A stretch of DNA of 64,000 bases from Pristionchus mayeri (Eukaryota; Nematoda; Chromadorea; Rhabditida; Neodiplogasteridae): contig BTRK01000002.1 in NCBI GenBank assembly GCA_036245805.1, forward strand, positions 10,536,689-10,600,688, read 5' to 3'. Numbering within the stretch: the stretch's first letter is position 1; each line of letters opens with the position of its first letter. Below the pieces are notes generated by a model. It was given only the letters and a program-made list of their open reading frames with translations, was not told where the DNA came from and did not search any database. A program made the translations under genes and the position numbers. Below are positions 31,798 through 43,438 of the stretch, in pieces.

Positions 31798-34700
31798 TCG
31801 ACTCAGATATGAGAGAGAAACTAACTGAAACTACTGCGAACGTGAGTGAAAATGGAATATTTTGGAATGGAAAGGCAAGAAAGAGTGCAAATTACTACAC
31901 CATTGATTGCCATGCAGGTGCAAGAGAGCGAACAGCTAAATCGAACATTGTTGAATATAGAATATTCCAAAAACTTTTCAGAGTAAAAATACGCTAAACA
32001 CCAACACCATAGAAACACCATAGGCGATCTGCAGATAGGTCAATGTTAGGGGTCCCTTTTCAGGAAATTTGACGAAACTTTCGGGTATGTGTATCGTTGT
32101 CAATATGCACGTTCATATTTGGAATATTGCAATAAAATAAGCTCAGATGTCGTGTATTTTTTCTTGATTACTTTTGCTGATTGCTCAGAACTGCTTTGAA
32201 AACAGATGATTTCTTCGTGAAAACAAACTGACGAATGGAGGAAGCAAAGACCTGCAACACATATGCAGAAAAAATGGTATGAACAAATGAAAATTAAATT
32301 TATAAGTTTACTTCTGGCGAGCTTTATGATAGCATAGCAAAAATGACTTTTCATTCTACACACTATCTCACCGACTGACAGGCGGCAGATAACGCATAAT
32401 GAAGAATGCGAGCTGCTCATTTCCACAGACCTGTTTCTAACGTGTTACTGTAATCTATGCAAAGTAGTCTTCAATAAATCTCTCCACCATCATATACATC
32501 GGTTTGCTTTGCATCTTAAATTTAGATTTTTTTAAATGTACAATAGAGAGTTATCACTAGATAATCGGAAATTAGGACGCCAAAAAACCAAGCATGATAC
32601 ACGTAAAAATAGTTCAGCTCTTGCATCAGAATGTTTGCTCTAAAGGTTTGCGTCAGACTGAGCTCATTAACTTTCTCTATCGCTTCCCCTTATCACATTC
32701 TCTTATCTGATGGGTTTTTTTCGAGCGGCCATTTAATTTATTTCACGTTCTTCTGATCACTATCTCTTCGATGCGATATTTTGGTCTAATAAAGGCCTTT
32801 CTCAATGGAGCACAAGTTAGAATACAGTATCCCCGTTCTGATCAATCGAATAGTGATCATTTTACATATCATTCTACTTTTAGTCGTCTCTCTCTCCCCT
32901 TTTTATTTGCCTAGGATCTTCTCTCTTCTCCTGTACTTTACATGTCATTTCCCTCGACCCCTCGTTTCTGTATGATAAAGTTAGTCAGTCGTTCTTGTTT
33001 CGTTCGTGAAGGACACGTGTGTCTCTTCCACGTCTTTCCGTTGTAGCCGTTTCTAAGGATCAGGTTTGTAATAAAGTTTCTTTTTGCCATCCTAGCACTA
33101 TCTTAATACACTGTATATGTGGGATAAGGGATCAGAAGGGATCTCAGGTGTACTGTAGTCGTAGAATCAGTTGGCCCTAGTACTATCTGGACCTAACTCA
33201 CACAACATTCACGAATTAGAAAAATGAAGATTGGCTGAGTGAGTGAGAGAGCACGAGATGTCCATTATACGATATCTACCCGCTTCCACTCTAAATTATG
33301 CCTCGACACTTTATCCATTTCTCAAGAAAATCCCGATCGCTTAGTAGAAGTCAACAAATTCAGAAAATACAAACAAAATCAACAAATTCAGGAGAGAAAT
33401 CGGTGCGTTATAGAAATGCGAAACCTAAATTTTAGAATATTTCGTGGCCCTTTCCCCTGCCCTTCACTTGGTATGGAAGCCTATTCACCTACGTGACATT
33501 TCCTCATCCACAGTTGGTAGAAACCATTGGTAGGGCTAGGGATGGTATGGTAAGAACAATTATGTGTCCGTCTGACTGGCTTGAGAGAAATAAAGGGAAA
33601 ATAATTTATGTCCCCTGCCCCTCCCTTTGCCCATTCGTTTAATCTCGCTTAATCTACTGAGTCACAAACATCCTTTTTCGTAGAGACATCTATCGTGCCC
33701 ATCTAATCGGGGAGATAAATTGGCCTCGCATTTTCGATTTCCTCTAGGTCGAAAGGTACCGAGAGAGCGAGTGTTTCAAGGAGAGTCTGATGTTTATGTC
33801 AAGCACCGTCTAAGAATTCCTTTTTCTTCCTCCTCTCAAGTATATCTAAGCTGTTCTAATGGCCACGTTCAGTCATTCCTTAGATTTCTTCACCCCTCCC
33901 CCTATTTTAAAATCCTGTTCTTACTATGAACACCCATCTCTTTCCACGCATCTCGCCATATTACTATCCGCATTCGCAAACGTGTAACGCGATGTCCAAC
34001 ATTTAGTCCTCCAAGTTAGGCTCCGATTTTTCGTTCAATTTCACTTTCAACGAATCGATGAATCACGTAATATTCGAGAGGAGCGCGTGGTGAAAAGCTA
34101 TTGCTCAGCATTCCGCCTGAAGAGAGACACTGCAAATGGCAGAAAGAAAATGGCATCACTGCCTGGCCATTACTCATTCTTTTATCTTTTCTATACTGAT
34201 CTAACTCTTTCTCCTCTCCACTGTAGTTGAGTTCCGGGGCGCGGTCTTCATTTCCCAAACTCTCCACCAGTAAAAGTAAAGATGCATCCAAATTATGTAA
34301 TTATAGTCGCCAATCAACGAATATCTCAAAATCTCAGAATCAAATAAGCTAGGTGGTATTTGACTCAATATTTTGCCATGAAGATGTTAATTATTCCGTT
34401 AGAATGGGAGAAATAAAATGGCATCATCACTGCCCGGCCATTACTCATTCCTTTCCATCTCCCACTCTCTCATTTTTCCTCGTTCTTTTTCTCTCTCAGA
34501 TCCGTTTCACAACCTCTTCTCGACCTTTCGCCCAGGCAGTATATCTAGATTGCTTTCTGGAACCGCCTCCATTCAACTCTTGGCTTCTCCATTCCCTTGT
34601 CATGTAACAGTACTGCCAACTACGATTTAGTATACTGTATCTCCTAGGATTGTCTTTTCTTTCCACTATAGACTCGTCACAATCCCTCGCATTAGAAGCA

Positions 34701-35316
34701 ATTAGAGAGGTATCCAATCAATCAACCCTCACAAACAGTTCCCCCTCTTCGGACTCTTCCGACCACCGCTGTCCATTGAAGCCATTCGATGTTGTCTTAA
34801 CTGCTCTCTACATCTTTCAATAATTAGCTTTGCTCTCTTTTTGAAGAGCCTCTTTATAATTTCTGTTTTTTCCGAACACAATTTCTGAACACATGGTGAC
34901 TGTCGATTATAATTCAATTTACTATCTCATTTTTATCTCACTTGCGTGACAATATGAACGGAACACAAGTCACGCGTCACTTAGGCACGCATGGCGACAG
35001 TTGAGTGTTCGCTGCTCCTTTCGAATGTCAGAAAGTCAGAATGTCGGCGAGAAAATGGCATCATATCATTGACACACCCCTTCTTTCCTTGCTTTATTCG
35101 CTTTCCCCCCTTTCGCTCCGTACAGTATGTATTGAATCATAATATAATCCCCTCTGGCACCCAAAACCTCAAGTTCAATAGGACGGTTCCAACCTGAGCT
35201 TGTAAATTAACTCTCTCACATCCATTCTTCTTTGAGATCTCTCTCTCATACCGAGTTTTCTCTACGTTTTCTTTCTCGTTATTCTATCTATTTTTTTCTT
35301 TCTTTCAGTTACAACC
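31798..35316. other. Intergenic, no gene supported
   Basis: Several short frames exist but show no domain or splice pattern. A motif AGAAAATGGCATCACTGCC..GGCCATTACTCATTC recurs in variant form near 34145, 34415 and 35045. The last 100 bases are pyrimidine-rich and lead into the F-box gene. Confidence 0.5.
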
Positions 35317-37135
35317 ATGTGCCTTACTCCAATCGCCGCTGTGGAGGATATAGCTCCTCTCCTAAATTCGGTAAGCTTTCCTTCACATCATTTGAGTTCT
35401 AGACGCGATATCACTAGTTCTTCTTCCGATGTGTGACACCTACACCCTTCACTACAACTTGAAATCAATCGCTAATCATTATGCAATACTTTTCCAGTTC
35501 TCCCTCCTGCGCTTTCCTCCCGAGATTCTCACTGAAATCATGGTGCAGCTGAATCCTGTCGATCGTACGCATCTGGCGCTTGCACATGATTCGCTAATGG
35601 AAGTGGATCTGAAGGCCGGCCATCGAATCTTCTCGAAAGTGTGCATTGTGAGTTGTACAACGAGAATATTCAAGGGACCATACGATGCACCACATGCTAA
35701 CATTGTGAATGAAATTGATCACTATTTGTATGTTTTTGTGGATATTCTCATTTTCAGGATGGAGATTCCCAAATCGAGGCATTTGACGATGCGGCGCGTT
35801 ATTATCGATTGAATCTGAACGACATTGACGTCACTCCAGCCACTCTTCGAGCCTTTTTCAAACACTCTTCCGCTCGTGAATTGAGCATCAACGTAAGCTC
35901 ATGAGCAATCCACAACGCTCGTTAACGTTATCATGCACGTTTGTATAGACTTGTGCAGATGATCTTGAAATAGACAGAGAGTGGTTTCTACAAGTAGAGA
36001 TTTAGATATTTAAATTATTCAGGGCACCGTGAATGAGAAGGTGGAGTACAAGCTTGAAGCCGCGCTCAGAACTTTGCAATTCGGCAATCTCCTCGTCTTC
36101 TTGAACGACAGTGCTGTCAGGTACGGACAATTATGTAAATGATTCATTTACAATTAGGAAAACTAATAAGTTTCTTGGAAATTCAGACATTTTTTTACTG
36201 AATTTAAATTATAAACTCATACATTTATTGCAGAATTCTGAGCAGTCTTTCGAAATCGCGCGCGAGTTTCGGCAAGGTGGATATCTGGTGGCAAAAGGAT
36301 CTGAAGGAGCTTGAACAAGCGAGGGAAATGCTGCTGAGTCTGCCGGCCATGGAGAAATTCCTCATTCACGGCATGGTGAGTAGTAGAGTTGGTAATACGA
36401 GGGTAGGTTACGAGTTCGTTACGCCTTCCCCTCCTCGGATTGCGAAATGTGAGTTGGGGAGGATAACGAGCTCTTAGCACCTCGTTTTTCCAACACTAGT
36501 GAGTAGGAATTAACTAGTAACCTCATTCGGATCTCTCTTTCTCTTTCGACGGTCCACCGTGTGAGATCTATTTCACACTTAAAAGTCAAACAAGTCAAAG
36601 CCATCGTAAACCTCCCAATAATCAGCACACAACTGCAATATCTGCTGCATTTTACAATAGTAATCTTCGAATTTCAGGCCGATCAGGCTGTGGTCGACGA
36701 TGAAATCGTGCTGTCCATCGTCAGAAAAACATCCAATTCCGCTGATTTCCGGAATTGCAACAAAGACGCCGTGACTGCCAAGGGGCTGGTTGAAGTGTAC
36801 CAAGTAAGAGATTGATGTGCATATTTATCGGTTCTTCCCAGGTGGACTCCTATCGTCATTTCGCAATATTTGCTGTTCGTACATTACTCAAAAAAAAAAA
36901 TTTAAGCACATCAAATCGGCATTTTCAGATGGTTGCCAACTCTTCGTCCAGTATCAACGAAGTTCATTGCGACGCCTCGACAACCAAAGAAAGGCAATTT
37001 CTGTACCTCCTCGCCTTCACGCTTAAACAGTCGGGCGCGGACAGAGCGACCATCGCGAAGGCCGTCGAACGCACAAATTACGAATATGGCGCTATCCATA
37101 TGCACTCGACTAGAAAGATCCGCGATAGCAACTAA
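35317..37135 (+). CDS. F-box domain protein, 303 aa
   Basis: Seven exons sum to 912 bases in one frame: 35317-35370, 35498-35647, 35758-35892, 36023-36120, 36234-36375, 36678-36803 and 36929-37135. Residues 19-60 match an F-box: FSLLRFPPEILTEIMVQLNP, then DRTHLALAHDSL. In this family that helix bundle binds Skp1 and recruits substrates to an SCF ubiquitin ligase. The remaining 240 residues contain no repeat I recognise (no LRR, WD or FTH signature that I can confirm). Nematodes carry many such divergent F-box genes. The start codon lies 9 bases after a pyrimidine-rich tttcag, a likely spliced-leader acceptor. A candidate polyadenylation AATAAA is at about 37489. Confidence 0.75.
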
Positions 37136-37808
37136 GAAAATGCCTGAGCTGTCGGATTTGTATTTTCTTCATAGTATTATTAGTGCGAAAGTGTGTGTGT
37201 TCATAATAGTATCTTTATATTGACGTGGAACAATAGTCATCAAATGTTGTGAGTATCTTATAGGGGTAGTTGATTGAATAGCACCAACTACGAGTTTGGT
37301 GATAAGATTCGTGACGAAAATTAGGAAAATGTCTACTTTTCTCAAAACAAAAGAAAAATATCAAACTTAGATTCCCTAAAAAAGGAATCTCCCCTGTCTT
37401 AATATCATATCACTGTCATTCTATAATTGTATGTATCTATAATTGTATAATTGTAAATTCTATGCTCTTGTATTGGTCCGCAATGGTAATAAACCGCAAT
37501 TTGTCTGAAGGTTGTTCAGAGTTAATAATTACAAATACAGTTACACAACACACCCAGACTATTCACATTTCAAACCTGCTTTAATGTATTGCTTTAATGT
37601 ATTTAATGTATCCCATGATCTCCGGTATCAATTTACTCTTATTGCGCTCTTGATCACGTCAAAAAGGGAGCGAGATCGACAAACCAGCGCATTACGCTTC
37701 ATTATGCACGTCCGCTATTCAATTACCCGTCATTTCCCTAAATTCGGAGGACGTGAGAGAGACCCATCACCACTCACTTCTTCTCTTCGCTCCCGTGCCG
37801 AGCGGGCG

Positions 37809-40800
37809 ATGGCGTGAGTTCTCCTCCTATTTTGTTATGGTTGTTGTTATTTTTGTTATTGTTTTTGCAGTGCCAAAGCCCAGCCCGAGCCATCTCCCCC
37901 TCAGTCCTCGGATCCCAATGGCGACGCGACGGAATCAAAGAAGAGCAAGCAGAAGGATTCATTCTTCAGCAAGCGCACAAAGTGGCTCAAGAAGAGACTC
38001 GCCAAGAGGCAGTCAGTGATGGCTTAGTTTTTAAATTTATTTTTGTTTTGATTTTCGCGATACACCCCTAAAGATAATGTTTTTGAATATATTCGAGAAA
38101 ATATTCAAATGAGAAAGTTGAATGAGAAGTCATAGGGCTGTTTAATTATTATAGGCTATTCTGATTATTACAGGCTTTACGTGATAGGGTTATGCGTAGG
38201 TGCAAGCAGAAAAATGGGAACCGAATGAATATTTGCAGGCCGGCCGAACGCCCAAACGCGCCCGAAGTAATGACCTACGAGAAAATGCTCCTGCGATATT
38301 GTTTGTTGTTTCATAATTAATTTGAAAATTATTTTTAAATAATATTCAAATAATTGAGGTGACTGGAAGAGTGTGCGCACCCAGATATTGGCCTACTCGA
38401 TGCTCATGTTCACAGCCGGCTTCCACAAGGCACACGGGTAAGGAGAGCGATCAGAGATCAATGAACAAAAACGAAATCAAAGATCGTCAATCCCTTCAGG
38501 GAGCGCAGATCTAGCATCTGAATATTTTTCGAGGACACGATTTTAAAATATATTGTACTAGCTCAGTTGCGCCCCCCTGCTTTCGAGTTCCCGACACAGA
38601 GCTTCATATAAAGCACACATTTCAGGGATTTCATGGCGCTCACCGCGGAACTCGCCACGATCACTGCAGGCCGACACGTGCAGTGTTGCTGCGAGCCGAA
38701 TGCTGCGCTCCAGTACGGAAAGGAACTGCGACAAAAGGTGATTATTCACATGTAATGAAGGGAAGGTTGCATATAAGGATCCCCAGAACAAAGATGTTGC
38801 GCCTGCAATTTCAGACTTATTCATGATGTGCGACTCATTTTCAGCTAGGCTCTTCCGAATCGCTCTACGTGCTCATCTGTGCATCCGTCTTCAGTCTCAG
38901 CTGTCCGCTCTGGGAGAGGTGAATCAGGAAAAGGGATGAAAAAAAAAAGATAATGTAATACACGAAATGCGCTCTGTAGCAATATTACTGTATGCCGCAA
39001 CGATTTTAAACCAATATAAGGGTCCCACTCAGGGTGAATTTTGATATCGTAAGTAGACCCCATTATGGAAGAGGTGAATCGTGAAACATTCTTAAGAGGA
39101 AGAAAATCGGTGATATTACAATAAAAAAACGACGCTAAACTCACACAACAAAATATATGTCGTGCAAACAGAAGGGGTCATTCTCGGAGAAGTATGTCAC
39201 AGCCAGGAATTGAACCCGAGTGGTATCGAATGGGAGTGCGCCTTAGACCACTACATCACTTCGCCACTATTGCTGGAAATGTGCCAAAACATCGTATTTA
39301 CATAAGATATGGACATTTAGACGCCTCGGCCGCTTGAACACGATGCTTGGCGCTTGCATCATTGGCTTCATTATTTCAAGTGAGTCCAAAGATCAAAGAT
39401 CAAAGCACAGCTCTAATTTTCAGTTTGCTCCTGCTTCGAAGCCTCGCCCGGTGTAAGAACCGCATGGACGCTCGTATTCACGATCATTAGCTTTGTAAGT
39501 ATAATCATGTGTTTTCTTTCATTCCGTCAATCATGAAAACTATCATGAAAACTCTTGATCTGGGCTTCAGCACAAGAGCCTATCAATGAAAGGTTGACTA
39601 AAAATAAATAAATCCAGATGATCACGGTCATATCGGAGTCTACACTAATCGAGATTCTACCCTACAACTTCCGATATCTGGCAATAATGGCATACGTTTC
39701 CATTGCTGCAAAATGCAACGCGATATCAGTGAGTCCAATGTAATTTCATTTGTTTAAATATTAATTTGTAAACAAATGAATTCGATCCTCGGAGTTTTTA
39801 CATATTCTCTCGTTAGCTTCATAGAAAGATAAATTATTTTCGATTAATTTTGTAAATGTGACCAATATAAGAGATGCTACCATGGCCTCTTCATTCTAAG
39901 CACTATATTTGTCCGGTTGTGAGAGTATGTAGGAAATAAAGATATATTGGCCCGAATTAACTGTAGAAAACAAGCAATTCTTTGAAGGTCCTGCACTTCC
40001 GATTTCAAATGGTCGAAAGTACCATATATATGGGAATCTTATCTGCTGTTATCTATGCTTTCAGCGTCATAGTCATTGTGTTGTGAGTTTTGTTTCTTCT
40101 TGAAAAAATATTTTAAAATATTTATTTTTCCTTTGCCAATCACATTTTTTTAGCTTTGCTCGGGAGTCGATCATTCACCTCGTAGTGCAGAACAAAACAG
40201 ATGTCGTCGAGAAGGTTACATTCTATTCACTGAATATAATAAATAATATTATTATAAATTTAAATAAAATATTAAAAACTAGTTTATTGTAGATGATTAT
40301 GAAGAAAGAAATGGAAATATTCGAAAAGAATAGTGAAGGCACCAAAGAGCAGCACAAGAAAATGGCAAAGGTGGTCTTCCACGACCTCGTTTACCTGTCA
40401 GTTATTGTTTTTCTTCGAAATTATATAAAAACATTATTTTTAAAAAGAAAAAAAGAGAAAATCTATTCAGAAAATTACGATTACTGTAACTAACTTACCC
40501 CATAGGGATCGCGAAGAGCCAAAAATCTCCAATTTCTTCAAGAAACTCTACAAGAACTGGGTGTTTACCGAACTACTCATCTGCGTCTTCCAAGCGTTGT
40601 TTCTTATTTATTTTAAGTTTTCAAATTTAATAAGTAAATTCGAAATTAATTTCAGCATATCCGCTGGCGTGGTTGAGTATGAGTACCACCACTTCTGGAC
40701 TGAACAGTTTGCCAACCCCTACATGATCGACGTGATCCAGGTATGATTCCATTGACTTTACCAAGTTGATCTTTAATCTTTTCCAGCCCATTGGAAAACA

Positions 40801-41399
40801 AGTAGTACCTTAATCCAAATTCGCATCTCAGGAAACTTTCTGGATTGTCCCCATCTACGTCTACCATCTAATTATCATAATTCTCACCATTTCTCGATCT
40901 CGAATCAGGAACAGACTTCAGTTCTCACTGCACTTGTTCGACCTCATGCCTCCGTGAGTTGACTTTATTGTTAGAAATACAATTCTTCAGGAAATGTATG
41001 GACTATGTGGCACTTCTTGGGTAATTGACCCTCCTCCTCCCCCTCACTCTTTGTGATGGGGGTGGGCCAAATATACAACAAGTGCCCAATATTTATTACT
41101 TTAGAGCCCTAAAATCACAGTACTGATTCATACGAAATTCGAAGTAACAAAAAACAATTGATCATCGATTTCAGAGACTCCGACATCGAATCGGATAAAG
41201 AAAATGATGCAAACAACATCACAATTCCGGTGAGGTTCACACACTAATTTACCGTACTAATTAGCTAATTATCAGGTTATAAATTATCTAATTAACATTT
41301 AATTAGCTAATTACTGCTCAGGCACCCGGTCCTTCTGAAACGACGGGCGGAATTCCGGACAGCGATCCGCCACCTCAGGATGAGAAGCCGTCGAAGTAG
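37809..41399 (+). CDS. Gene B: SLC22-like transporter paralogue lacking several TM exons
   Basis: Seventeen exons give 467 aa with every phase consistent: 37809-37813, 37871-38011, 38239-38300, 38359-38437, 38626-38737, 38845-38918, 39321-39379, 39424-39494, 39618-39728, 39988-40082, 40154-40214, 40293-40396, 40506-40595, 40656-40740, 40832-40953, 41175-41229 and 41322-41399. It follows gene A exon for exon, with signatures such as AHGDFMALTAELATITAGRH, TLIEILPYNFR and ARESIIHLVV. After VEYEYHHFWTEQF it jumps directly to VPIYVYHLIII. The six exons that gene A has between those points (5619-6309) are absent, removing about 130 residues and several of the last helices. The first coding exon is only five bases (ATGGC). 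Normal MFS folding and transport are doubtful; it may be a partial transporter or an expressed pseudogene. Confidence 0.78.
39196..39272 (-). repeat. tRNA-like sequence in gene B intron (probable SINE head)
   Basis: Read on the minus strand it has an A-box-like GATGTAGTGGTCTAAGGCGC and a B-box-like GGGTTCAATTCC, as in a Leu/Ser-type tRNA. The acceptor arms do not pair well, so I treat it as a tRNA-derived repeat rather than a working tRNA. Confidence 0.4.
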
Positions 41400-41985
41400 A
41401 GCGAAATCGGGAATAGCCCGAGATTCCAAAGCAAATCCTTGTCAAATAAAACCACAATTTCCGAATAAACATTTACTTGGAAATACTTTGCAAATATGAA
41501 TTACATTTTGTTTATATTTATTTATCGCACACCACAACTGATTTTGAGATTTAACATGAACATGATGCAAGAGAATGTAGAGAATGAGTGTGAATCGATA
41601 TTCATTCGATTCATGCTTTATTTAACTGTCCGGCTGTTCAGCTCCCGCAGCAGAAATGCCGACCGCAAGAATTTTATGCTGCTCGATATCACTACTACCG
41701 TACGGCCAGTATCTGAAATTAGTTGTTTTGCTTATTGCTATTGTTCTTTGAGCCGCCACACTATCTAGAGAAGTGCTCAAGTAAAAATACGACATGCACG
41801 TACGATGATCAGAATTTCGAATGCTACCCTCATCTCTCCTAACCCACTTTTTTGACTACACCTTCTCAAGTTGCTATTCAGGGTCGCATTTCAATCCTGC
41901 TAAGCCTCCCTCATCAGTTTTCGGTTTTCTACTCTCCTACCCCTGATGTTCTGATCACACAATTTGTACTGAGGCAATCTTGCTC
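41400..41985. other. Intergenic after gene B, no gene seen
   Basis: An AATAAA at about 41463 probably serves gene B's 3' end. The rest shows no coding frame with support. Confidence 0.5.
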
Positions 41986-41988
41986 TTG

Positions 41989-42667
41989 TTAGAAAACAAC
42001 TCGCTTCTTTAGGTATCCCTGTTTCTCCGGTTCGCTCGGTATGATGAATGTATCTTTCGGGTCGAACCAATCCTGGGGTGGCAGCTCCCCTCTTCGAAGC
42101 AAATCCTGCCGCGATTCGTACCACTCTTCGAAGTCAGACCATCTCTTTAAAAAATGTATTATATTCAAAAAAAACATTTAAAAACATTTAATTTCCAGAT
42201 CAATATGATAATTTCTCACTAAAAGCATGTATGAAATAGCTTACCTTCAAGGGCATGAAACGAGGCGGATCGAGCGAAAGCAGCCTCCTCTCCTCTGCCT
42301 TCCACTCGTAGAGCATGTCCGGTCGCTGCCAGCGCAGTCTCTCCTCCCACTGCGCGATGAACTCCTCCGACACCGGCAGCACCTCCCAGTCATCCTGATC
42401 TGCAGCACCTGCAGCAGCAGCTGCTCGATCCTCATGCTGATCTTCCTCTGCTTCAGTATCTGCAGCAAGATTGAGCTGCTGCATCGGCAACAACAGCTGT
42501 TGCGGCAGACTTTGCACCAGGTACAGTATCTCCTGATTCTGCTCTCGCCAGCAGAGAACGCAGACGCTCCTGCTTCTGATAATCTGGAACATCTGCAGCA
42601 GACTGCTGCGGAGGACTCTGCAGCAGTCGCAGCTTCTCCTGATTCTGCGGCATGACACTGAGGATAT
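41989..42667 (-). pseudogene. Inverted, frameshifted copy of the SMAD gene's C-terminal exons
   Basis: On the minus strand, about 42667-42245 reads MPQNQEKLRLLQ..LRSLLA in one frame, then REQNQEILYLVQ..VLPVSEEFIAQWEERL..YEWKAEERRLLSLDPPRFMPLK in another, with a single-base indel near 42550. A gtaagc donor and a 100-base intron follow. The next exon reads FEEWYESRQDLL..LPPQDWFDPKDTF..KQGYLKK. Both parts match the last two exons of the SMAD gene (24395-25482), and the intron position is the same, so it arose as a DNA copy, not from mRNA. The Gln-rich part is shortened and the MH1 domain is absent. Confidence 0.8.
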
Positions 42668-42739
42668 GGTCGGTGAATAAGCAAATTACACTCGAGGGCG
42701 AAGTGACAAAACTGCAATGACAAGCACTTTCTAGCACCC

Positions 42740-43438
42740 GATTTAATTAACCCGAGAACATAGAAACATGACAGATTATGCGTAAATTATGGCGCGCGCG
42801 TATACTATTCAAAAACGACTGAAAAAAAACTGAAACAACCCCAAACAACCCGGAACTCTCATATCATATGAGTGGAAATAATTATAATTATTGACACTTA
42901 GGAGATGGTCGGCGAATGAGCAAACAACACTCGAGGACGAAATCACCGCCTTCAGTAAAACTGAAATAAAAAAAAAATCAATATACTTGAGAACGTAGAG
43001 ACATGACAGCTGACGACGTGTACATATACAATTCATGTACAATTCAACAAAGATGGATATTTTTTACGCCGTAGTTAATCAAATGACTGCCCTCACAGGC
43101 CTTCAGGGTCTGTTTCTGTTTACATTCGAGCTTACAAACATTCCATATTTTATGTTGAAAACATTCCCTTTTCCCTATTTTCTGAAGATAATTTCAGATG
43201 GGTTTTGAAAAGTTACAAACATGAGAAGCAACGGTAGAACGGAAAGTATGATGGGATGGAAGAGATGGGGAAGAGGATAGGTAAGAAGGACACACAATTG
43301 GAGCAAAGTGAAAGGGAATGATACGACTGCAGAAACACAAAAAAATACTCCAAAACGAGCTAAATTCCCCTTACTCAACAAATCTAATGCACGTTGAGAT
43401 GATTTTAAAGATTTACTATTACAAGATGAAAAGCAATA
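42740..43438. other. Intergenic, no gene seen
   Basis: Low-complexity AT-rich sequence. A short direct repeat of GGAGATGGTCGGCGAATGAGCA-like sequence near 42660 and 42900 is the only structure noticed. Confidence 0.4.

Noticed and set aside
39196..39272. Functional tRNA gene on the minus strand
   Set aside because: A- and B-box-like motifs exist, but the acceptor stem does not pair and the anticodon arm is poor; better explained as a tRNA-derived repeat.
42227..42655. 142-codon plus-strand frame
   Set aside because: Antisense of the inverted SMAD-tail copy, whose minus-strand reading is clearly homologous to known exons.
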